Shown here: in pieces, positions 53,570 through 62,000 of the stretch
Position numbering within the stretch: the first letter of the stretch is position 1
Layout: the number at the start of each line of letters is the position of its first letter
NCBI GenBank assembly: GCA_014529385.2
Contig: CM043953.1
Span: forward strand, 113,005,549-113,067,548
Source of the DNA: Adiantum capillus-veneris
Taxonomy: Eukaryota; Streptophyta; Polypodiopsida; Polypodiales; Pteridaceae
Length of the DNA: 62,000 nucleotides
Direction: 5' to 3'
Position numbers and translations under genes: made by a program
The notes under the pieces: model-generated
Databases searched by the model: none
What the model saw: the letters and a program-made list of their open reading frames with translations, nothing else
Told to the model about the DNA's origin: nothing

Positions 53570-55770
53570 AGTCGGTTGGGGGTGAGGAGGGGAAGTAGGG
53601 CTTCATCCGAGAGACGTGGGCGGTGGTAATGGACTTGTTGAAGTTGCGTTGGAGTCAGTAAGTGGTTGGGTGGAGTTGTTGTAGCACTGTGTAGGGGCCA
53701 ATCCAGTGATGGAGTAATGATTCACTGAGGCCTTGGCGTCGGATGGGGTAGTATAGACTGACTAGTGAACCATCGGCATAGTCTTGCAAGTGGCGGCCTT
53801 CGTCGTATTGTCTCTTTTATTTCTATTGGGCTTGCCATAGGTTGGTCGAGATAGCACTATGGAGAAGTGGGAGAGTGGTGGAGAGGTATGCAAGCCAATC
53901 CACAACGTCAACTATGGTGGCCGTGATGTTGTTGGTGTTTGGATCAGGTGGAAAGCGTGGGTCTCTGCCATACAAAACTCTGAAGGGGCTAACCTTGGTG
54001 TAAGCTTTCACAGATGTGTTATAGGCATGTGTGGCATATGGGAGCAGCTCATCCCAATTCTAGTGTAAGGGATCGATGTAAGTAGAGAGTGTTTTCTTGA
54101 GGGTGCAGTTGAGCCATTCTATTTGACCATTTGTCTGTGGGTGGTATGGAGAGGAAAACCTTTGTTGGATGCCAAGGCTTTTTGTAAGCACCTATAATAC
54201 CTCTCCTCTAAATTGTGGCCCTTGGTCGGACAGAATGTGTTGTGGACAGTCATGGCAGAAGATTATGTTATGTAGGAGAGTGGTTGCAACTGTTGTTGCC
54301 GTGCAATCAGGTATTGCCTGCACCTCACACCATCATGTGAGGTATTCTATCATGACAAGGATGTATTGGTTGCCAACTATAGAGATCGGGAAAGGGCCCA
54401 TGATATCCCACCCAATGAGTTCGAAGGGTGCTGATACAGAAATGGGAGTTAAATGTCCTACCTTCTGACTTGGTGTTTTGATTTCCTAGAAAACTGTGCA
54501 TTCCCGTAGAAGTTGTGAAACTGTTTGGTGCATCTTAGGCCAAAAGTGTGCTTGCCGTATCTTTTCTAGGACCTTGTGAAAACCCACGTGACCTGATAAT
54601 GGGTGGCCAGGAAAATATTGGACGTATTGGTTGTGGAGAGATTCAAGGATGTATAGATGAGGGTTTTGGCCAGGCTTATTCAGATAAAGCAGGTTATCTA
54701 TGAGGAAAAATTGGCGTTGATGGGGGTGGTTTGTGGGAGAGTGGAGGTTATGGATGATCTGTCGGATGGTGGGTCAGCTTGTTGGAGGGTGGGCGGTTGA
54801 GCTAAGTGTGGTTTGTGGGGACTCCACTTGGGCATGTTGAATTTCTGCACGGGATAAACCATCAGCTAAAAAGTTGGTGGAACCTTTTCTGTACTTGATT
54901 TGGAAATTGTACTCTTGTAGGACTAGTATCCATCGGAGTTAGCGGTCAGGAGGGTGGTGTTTGTGCAGCATGGGAACTATGGGTTGGTGATCAGTTTCGA
55001 CAAGGACATCAGACCCGTGAAGGTATGGATGGAATTTGGCAAATTCCCAGAATATGGCTAACAATTCCTTTTTGGTCGTGGAGTAGTTGAGCTCGGGTTT
55101 GGATAGGGCTCGGTTGATGAAGGCGATAGGGCACCATTGATCGGAGTCATTTTGTTGGAGGAGGGCAGCACCTAGCCCAAAATTCGAAGTGTCTATTTGT
55201 AAGAAGAATGGTTTTTGAAAATCCAAGTGTGCTAGAATTGCTGAATGTTGGATAGCTTCTTTAAGTTTCTCGAAACTTTTTTGACAGGATTGGTCCCATG
55301 TATAGGGGACATCTTTCTTGAGCAGCTACTGAAGAGGGTGAATGATGCTAGCTAAGTGAGGTACAAACCTTAGTGAAAAGGTAGCCATGCCAAGGAAGCT
55401 TTGTAGATTCTTAACATTAGTAGGAGGGGGGTAGGATCTGATGGCATTGATCTTGGATGGGTCAATCTGGATACCTTCTGCTGAAATTAGGAAACCTAAG
55501 AACTTGAGGCTGGTTGCCCCCCATTTTCACTTTCGTAACTGCAACTGCAAATTGAACTTTTGTATTCTCTGAAGCACTTCCTGCAGAATAATTTTATGTT
55601 TTTGCCAAGTGGTAGTGGGAATCATAATATCATCCAAGTATACTAATACATAACCTTGGGTAATCAAGTCCTGGAAGATGAAGTTTGCTGTACGTTGGAA
55701 AGTGCTACCAGAATCAGAAAGTGTTGGGCGTCCCATCGTTGCATAGCTCCAATGACCAACAAAATTATCA
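53570..55770 (-). pseudogene. Element G gypsy pol: reverse transcriptase to integrase
   Basis: Right to left, GSTFQRTANFIFQDLITQGY and YLDDIMIP are the end of the reverse transcriptase fingers and palm (catalytic YLDD near 55640). KPFFLQIDTSNFGLGAALLQ and YSTTKKELLAIFWEFAKFHP (55226-54939) are RNase H. Scattered pieces between 54700 and 54050 belong to integrase, and VSPFRVLYGRDPRFPPDP (about 54000) plus VSLYYPIRRQGLSESLLHHW (about 53760) are its C-terminal part. Stops and shifts occur throughout. The 5' end is lost at about 55770, next to LTR K. No chromodomain was seen. Confidence 0.82.
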
Positions 55771-55781
55771 ATATGGAGGGA

Positions 55782-56640
55782 TGAGCTACCCGGCTAGGGC
55801 ATGGAAACACTCACATGATTAGTGAGCTAATCATGGAAACACGAGTAGTTAACTCTATGAGGTGAGCTTCTCGGCCTATGGAGGAGCTAAGTTGCAATGA
55901 AGGGCAATCTCCACATCCACTTCTCTTCACCTCTAATCAACCCAATCACACACACTAACGATTGCAAGACGCACACAACACTAATCCTATCATGCAACAC
56001 ACTAATCGCAAACACACATGTAGATCTATCGAGCACCAACTCCAATCAAACCTACATGCACACACAAGAAAAAGAGGGCAATCACACAAGATTAGAGAGG
56101 GATTAACCACTAATTAGTTAAGATCTACCTAATCTAAGCATCATAGGCAATCATAAGAAGTATGAGAGAGGCATAGTGAAAGAGAATGAATCATTGATTA
56201 GTGTTAATCAAGTCTCATGGCAAGGAGAAGCTCAAGGACTCCATAGCCACACACCTCAAGAGCTCTCACCAAAGAGTGCTCTCAACAAATGAGCTTGAGA
56301 ACCCTAATTTCTTTTACACACTACCTTATATACCTAGGGTAAAAAAGTGCAATGTCTGGGCACCCAAGGCCTTTAGGGCTCCACCACTTACTAAATTTGC
56401 AACCTAGGCACACTAACTGGCCTGTTCTTTATAGCTTGGAACTCCCATTGAGCCCGTAACACATTAGAAATATTACAATGGCTTGAAATAAATCGGGAAT
56501 TTACAATATGTGACCATTTTGGGAAAACGTGGAAAATGTGTAGCTCCAATTTTACTGCTTCTTCATGTTGAACTTCGATGTCCATTCGTACGTCTTAGGT
56601 CTTTAGCATCTCCTGTTAACTAACATTGACTCAGTTAACA
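55782..56640 (-). repeat. LTR K (3' LTR of a further element)
   Basis: 859 bp, TGAGCTACCCGGC to CTCAGTTAACA on the plus strand. On the minus strand a TATATAAGG box lies at 56324-56332, and the purine tract CGGAAGGGGGAA (56641-56652) precedes the LTR. Confidence 0.65.
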
Positions 56641-56880
56641 TTCCCCCTTCCGATTTTAGTGTCCGTCCTCGGGCACTGTTGAAAAGTGTCCGTGGAGGCT
56701 GTGGAAGGTTTTTGATTGGTTGTTGATGGGCTTATTGTCTTCATTTGTCGTTGAATTTGTTGATGAGGTTCAATTTTTTGCAGCATTTTCATTGGTCCAA
56801 ATATGTCTGTTGTGAGAGATGTTGTTGCATTTGTCCGTTGTAGTAGCATAATGAGGAGGCTTCTGTTTATTTATGAAAAG
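56641..56880 (-). pseudogene. C-terminal end of a pol frame before LTR K
   Basis: The short frame ending at 56631 (IFGPMKMLQKIEPHQQIQRQ, then PRTDTKIGRGNVN) runs through the purine tract into the LTR. It looks like the poorly conserved tail after integrase in gypsy elements. The upstream pol is missing. The assignment rests on position only. Confidence 0.45.
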
Positions 56881-57700
56881 TATGTACAAGGGAAGTAGAA
56901 TGATGAGGTTCTAAATTAGGGTCTAATACCTAGATGACCAAAGGGAAAAAATCCAATGGGAAAAAAGTACCTTTTGGATACGTGCATTATTGGAGTACTT
57001 ATTAGTATAGGAAATATTAATAAAGTACTGAGGGGATCATTCGTTGATAGATATGGAATTAAAAAGACAGCAAATATGAAAGGGTAGCATGATGGAACAT
57101 TGGTTTGCCTATTGTATTCCACTCAAGGTGCATAGGTGGAAGCAAAACAGAGTGTCTAATGCATATGTCCAATGGTGGGACATCCTATTTATGCATACAC
57201 AAAAATGCATCGAAAACAATATGCTGTGCAAGAAGGATTTTGAGGGGTTCTTCAGAAAGATGGTGTAGCTATAAAATCATATGACATGGCTTTGCAAGTT
57301 GGCACCCCTTTAAGAATGGTTTTCGTTGTCGAGGATATGTACTCTCATCTTACTGTGCATTGTGCATGAGTGTTGGACTCTACAACACTCCACCAATTGT
57401 AAGTTAGTAGACTTTAACTCTTATGCTCATCTCATCTAGCATGAGCAACATGACTTAGATATGCTCAACTCTTCCAGCTTGAGCGTAAGCTTAATATCTA
57501 CGACTCTTAGCACATAGTTTAATATGACTTGAAGCTTTGGGACTAATGCTTTGCTCATTTCGTGGCTCATCATCCCGACTTTGAGTATGCCAAAGAGTGT
57601 TTTTTGCACCCTGGCGACTTGACTTTTCACATTCTTGAACTTACTACTGATCCGAGCCTATCACAAATTTTTGTTTACTATATTTTGTTGGTTTTCCTTG
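56881..57700. other. Unassigned; one coding-like plus-strand frame
   Basis: A 59-codon frame at 57089-57268 (MMEHWFAYCIPLKVHRWKQN, then VSNAYVQWWDILFMHTQK) has a protein-like composition rich in Trp, Cys and His. I recognise no family. The rest shows no gene. Confidence 0.35.
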
Positions 57701-58629
57701 CTTCTAGAGGTTTACAATAAAATAAAGAGTCAAAAAAACCTCTTGGAAAAATTCAAAAAAATGATTTGATGGGAATTTTTCCTTAACTAGTTCACAGGAG
57801 GTGAAAGGTAGAACCTAATGGTAAAGGGAAGGGAAAATATGTAAATGTGAAAAGAAAAGATATGATGTGTTTGTGGAGCCATGCACCCATGATTCAAGGG
57901 TCATGAGGGGCTCATATCATCATGGATTTGGAGCCATATGATGATTCAAACAGATGGGACCCAGGTGGAAGACTTGGTAAAGGAAGGAAGCAGACACATG
58001 ATTTTTATGGATTTTTTAAAAATACGTCCACTCCGATACAAGAAAATTTGTCTTCATCAAAGTTGTAGCTTATGATCAGGAGATTCTGGCCATATTTTTT
58101 TAATAATTTTTGCATCTACGATCTAGGAGATATGGCCAAAATGGTGGACGCCAATTTTTTCAATTGTGGTGGAGACCACCCCCTCTACCTTTACACACAC
58201 ACCCTTCCTTTTCCATATTGATTCCTTCTCTAAAAATCAGCCATTAGTCTTCTCACCCTCCCCTCCTTCCTCCTCTCTCTCAAGCTCATAAAACCATCAC
58301 AAATTCCTCTTCTAATCACCTCTCAAATCATGCTTAATCTTGTTGTAATTCAGAATTTTTCATTCAATCCTTTTCTATTATTACTAGATATGCATTGATT
58401 TTATGTAGATTCTTTACATTTTAAAATAAGGAAGCTCTTGGACTCAAGCTATGGAGGAAGGAGTGAAGACAACACAAGTGATGATGGAGTCAATTAGTTG
58501 CAAATAGGTCAACAAATCACTTGGAAGGAGCTTCTTCATTGGTGGAATGTCCCTAATCAAGCTTCATTTGTACAAATTGCACTTGGATCTTAACCTCACT
58601 CCTAATCACTCTCTTGCCTATATAAAGAG

Positions 58630-58651
58630 CCCCCCCCCCCCCCCCCCCCCC
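58630..58651. repeat. Poly-C run
   Basis: 22 consecutive C just after the TATA box of LTR H. The exact length may be unreliable in any assembly. Confidence 0.9.
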
Positions 58652-58958
58652 TTTGTAATTTCAAGTCTCCCTCAGCCTCATTGAGTCTTTGTATCACTCA
58701 TCATGAGCCCATAAAGCTCATTCATTCACTCTATTCTTTGCACATTCTAGAGTGCAAATTGTTTTATGCTAGTAACCTCCCTTCCTGTTACTTATGTTAA
58801 TTAAGAGAGATCTTTTATGTGTGTGTGAGAGTGCTTGATGTGATTTTGGCTAAATCTTGAGTTGTTGTTTAGTAATCTACATGCTATTTGTGTTGGGAGT
58901 GCTTAAAGTTATCCATTGCTTGTACACACATTGAAGTTTATGCTTCATTCATAGTGAT

Positions 58959-58960
<2 letters not shown>

Positions 58961-59048
<88 letters not shown>
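58961..59048. repeat. (CT)n microsatellite in LTR H
   Basis: About 88 bp of CT repeat, again placed just before the conserved hairpin. Confidence 0.97.
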
Positions 59049-59052
<4 letters not shown>

Positions 59053-59177
59053 GTGGCGGTCCTAGTCTACGCTTCCAAGACTAGGTGGTGCCCTCATCTC
59101 ATTTCCCTTGTGGCGCAATGGAGTTTGTTTTGGTGTAGAGGCCGCCATTCCAAATTTCCTTCGTCATTTCTGGTGAA

Positions 59178-61420
59178 AGTAAGCTTGAATCCTCAAAAAG
59201 AGGATTAGTGAAGGACCAAGTTGGCATTGAAGGTTTATTTTTCCATACCTGTTTTATCATGTTTGAATTTGCATTCGCGTTGGTTGGGTTGTCCTTCTCT
59301 GAATGTGAAGACTCCATTATACATTTGATTCTCCAATTAGGCCTATTGTAAGAAGTCTTTGATGTTGTTGTAGGGCTCTGTTCGCTGTCGGCATTTGGCT
59401 TTTGACTCGGAGCATTGGAAGACTTAGGAATCCAAATCTGTTGATGACCTTTGTATCTCTTGTCGACTTTGTTAAGCTCTAGGTCTTGTTGAGCTATTGA
59501 GATCTTCATGCAGGTTTGGTGTGGTTGCAGTTGGCTTATGGTTGACTGGTAGCCAAATCTTTGTATAACCTGTGTAGAATCCTTGTCGAAGAGGAAGATT
59601 CTTTGAGATCCATCTTTTTTTTGTATCCCCTTGAGAGTTGTGGTTGGATTTAGCATCTTTTGATGTTGTTTTGTTGTATACCTGCTTATAAGTATCCTAG
59701 AATATTGTCGAGGTTGATACCTTGTGGACCTTCTAACTTGGGAGGGACTTGAAGTTACTTCATATACCCTAACATGCGGTTTTGGTACCCATATGTGTAT
59801 GTTACCTTCATAGTACTCATGTTCTTTTAAGCTCCATTGTGATGCTATCCATCCCATGTGTTTTTCTTTCTATGTTGATTTCCTGTCCTTAATCCAAACC
59901 GGATCATTGACTTTGACTAAACTGCTCTCTTGGAACAAACACTTGCTTGACTTTCCTTTGCTTTCTCGAGTATTTTGGCTGAAATATCTTTGCTTTTCTG
60001 GGTGTCTCCTTAGAGGTTTCAGTTGGGTCAGCAATTGACTTGAAGATATGAAAGTGTGACTTGCTAGAAGCATCTGATCCATGAGGGTTCTTTGATGTAG
60101 AGACATATGCTGTCACACCTTCTTTGCTAATCGGAGGAGGTTCCACTTTAGCTTTACCTTTGTCTGCAAGGTCTGTCTTCGATCCTTGTGACTTCTGTAA
60201 CTCTGAATCTAGCATTAATGGTACCTGTATCTGTTGCTTGCTATCTCTTGGGAAAGAGAGTATTAGCATTGTATCTTTTTTGTAGGCCTTGTGCTGATCT
60301 AACCACTAATGTCCAAGGACGACATCTACAAGAATTTTTTTTGAAGGCTTCACGTGAAACATTATCTGCTCTTCATGATTTTGGATGCTAAGGGTAGCAA
60401 CCATTTCTTCTTGACCTGTAGCCTTACCCATGATTTCTCTATTATTTGGCTTGCCTGGAGTAATCTTTAGAATACTCTCGATATTTTCTGCAACCATATT
60501 GCACTTTGCTTCTTTATCCACCAATAGAGCGTTGCATCTGACACTTGCTCCTTTTGTACTGCTGAGAACTATAGCTATTCTCATTGCTAGTTTTGTTGAA
60601 TATTTATATCCTGATTTTTCCATGGTCTCATCTTGATCTAACTGTGTCTCTATGGAGGGTGACTTGAGACTCTATTTTCCAATATCACTTTCATCAGCTG
60701 ATTTAGCTGGCAATGTTTGATTGATCTTTGCACTTCCTATTTCTTCCTGGTTGGTTGCAATCCCGTTCTTCTTAACTTCTCGTTTTGGTGGAAATCTCTG
60801 CTCAATATCTTCCATGGTTGTTCTTTGCTCTGTTTGACCTGCACTTTCTATTGCTTGATTTGATTTAAGCTCTTCTGCAATTCTATTTGATGGAGATGAA
60901 TCATCTTCTATAAGCTTTGCTTTGGCATCGGTTTCCATTTTAACTGTGCTTGAGGACTTTGTGATGTCGTCCGCGGGTGACTAGTCTTGGTCTTCATTCT
61001 TGGTTGTCTCTGAAGACTCCATCATGTTTGAATTCTGTATCTCTAACATCATATGGGCCATTGGCATTCCCATTATGATGTCGTCTAGCATATCCTTTGT
61101 TGTGATCACATGAAATTGAGCTATGATGATCTATGAACTTACTTCAATGGTGGTGGAGATGATTCCCCAGCATTCTGCTTGTTTGTTTCCTGAGATGCTT
61201 ACAAATTCGGGAGCATCTTCTAGATATGGTTGGCCATATCTTTTACAAGTGCAAAAAGACATGAGGTTTTTATCTAGTTGAAATAATGTTGCAATTGATG
61301 TCTTGTTTAACCTTGAAATAATTACTTCTCTAGACATCTTGTCTTCGTTTTCACCAACAATGTTGCACTTGATCGTCTCAGGATTTGTGTCTGAATTGAC
61401 TTTTTTTGCTATGGAAACAT
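59178..61420 (-). pseudogene. Retroelement-like ORF with two retropepsin-like segments
   Basis: Collinear minus-strand frames make up one long decayed protein. Near 61340-61060 are TLFQLDKNLMSFCTC, ECWGIISTTIEV, then AQFHVITTKDMLDDIIMGMP, which resembles the second half of a retropepsin. Near 60550-60290 are NALLVDKEAKCNMVAENIES and KILVDVVLGH, followed by a TAG and WLDQHKAY. This resembles a whole retropepsin, with DKEA at the active-site position instead of DTGA. The C-terminal part (59857-59178) is Ser/Gln/Lys-rich, with repeated IW(V/I)PK motifs (IHIWVPKPHV, QQIWIPKSSN). A frameshift lies near 59870 and stops occur at several places. It could be gag-protease of an unfamiliar LTR element; no polymerase is visible. 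Confidence 0.5.
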
Positions 61421-61610
61421 CCTTTGATTGAACTTTATCTGCATTTTCTTTGCTTTGACCACCTGTTTATTTCAAGGTTTTTGTCTAGTTGAAATAATGT
61501 TGCACTTGATCGTCTCAGGATTTGTGTCTGAATTGACTTCTTTTGCTATGGCAACATCCTTCAGTTATCTACATTTTCTTTGCTTTGACCACCTGTTTCA
61601 ATCGATGTTG
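61361..61610. repeat. Tandem duplication, period 138 bp
   Basis: TGTTGCACTTGATCGTCTCA occurs at 61361 and again at 61499, followed by matching sequence up to about 61600. The period equals 46 codons. The region covers the 5' part of the retropepsin-like frame. Confidence 0.85.
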
Positions 61611-61799
61611 ACTCCATTGGCTGTGATAGTGCACTTTTTTGCAATTGATGAGCATTGTCCTCCTAACCCTTGATCTTAGAAGATCCATTGTACTTTCTGG
61701 TAGAATTTGTCTCTTCAGAGGAGATTTTGTGGTCACCTTTGTGTAGCTTTTTGGACTTTAGCTCCCAATTGAAGTCGCGGAGCGAAGCGTGGATTGACT

Positions 61800-61823
<24 letters not shown>
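61800..61823. repeat. (CA)n microsatellite
   Basis: Twelve CA units near the right edge. The remaining bases to 62000 show no gene. Confidence 0.95.
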
Positions 61824-61831
<8 letters not shown>

Positions 61832-62000
61832 GAGAGCTTACACAGTACGCAGAGAATCGTTTGAAGGGTTATCTACCAAAACCTTATTATCCACAAAAGT
61901 ATAAGTGAGTGTATACAAAGAGTTAGTGATAAGTGAGTTAGGCGGGCGGCGGGCCATATCCGTATAAGAGGCCACTTGGGCTTTAATCCCAACAACCTCC

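Larger units (their letters stand above)
57700..59166 (+). repeat. LTR H, Tat-like; start uncertain
   Basis: It contains TATATAAAG (58618-58626), a run of 22 C, a CT tract and the CCTAGT/ACTAGG hairpin followed by TGGTGCCC, as in the LTRs of element C. Its end (GTAGAGGCCGCCATTCCAAA to TCGTCA) resembles that of element D. Four bases later TGGTG could be the start of a PBS. The left end is an estimate. It seems to interrupt the minus-strand frame at 59178-61420. Confidence 0.55.

Noticed and set aside
58630-58651. Poly-C run as a G-quadruplex or biological signal
   Set aside because: It could be a sequencing or assembly artefact and there is no second copy to support it.

Overview
The window looks like intergenic DNA of a land plant with a large, repeat-packed genome. 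I see no intact host gene. Almost everything is LTR retrotransposon sequence: Ty3/gypsy of the chromovirus and Tat types, plus two Ty1/copia elements. There is also one broken LINE and one broken gene of the DUF7869-like family. The diagnostic features are plant-type PBS sites matching initiator tRNA-Met, integrase chromodomains and Tat-type polymerases with a second RNase H. A fern or gymnosperm is my guess from the overall style, not a demonstrated identification.

Left half (1-27050). A 5' part of a LINE lies on the minus strand at 1-1122. Next is a decayed DUF7869-like gene (minus, 1800-3955) that was split by a 21-kb insertion and resumes at 25016-25711. The insertion is chromovirus A (3962-25009, minus). 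It has 1.6-kb LTRs, a tRNA-Met PBS, a purine tract and a 6-bp target duplication (ATTTCT). Two later insertions sit inside A: a solo LTR at 7366-10091 and a Tat-type element C (10516-21812, minus). A deletion then removed the end of C's 3' LTR together with A's reverse transcriptase, leaving RNase H (10092-10515) next to the LTR stump.

Middle (25778-37217). This part holds a small chromovirus-like solo LTR, a second broken chromovirus E (27050-30000, minus) and a gag-only copia element with perfect 5-bp target duplications (30275-32606). It also holds a chromovirus gag fragment J next to its 3' LTR, and a copia pol on the minus strand (35038-37217).

Right half (37218-62000). Chromovirus F has its 5' LTR at 37218-39641 and its gag, chromodomain and 3' LTR at 51280-53314. 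Between these lie Tat element D (40347-49903, plus) and a diverged A-like LTR. D encodes one continuous gag-pol frame broken only by five stop codons. Further right are a gypsy pol fragment G (minus), an LTR K (minus) and a Tat-like LTR H (plus). Last comes a decayed minus-strand reading frame with two retropepsin-like segments (59178-61420).

The most interesting signal is upstream of gag in both Tat elements. C and D each carry two small paralogous ORFs of about 70 codons, recognisably conserved between the elements but in opposite order. C carries a further, unrelated paralogous pair of ORFs before gag. I do not recognise these proteins. They may correspond in position to the extra ORF1 known upstream of gag in Ogre/Tat elements.
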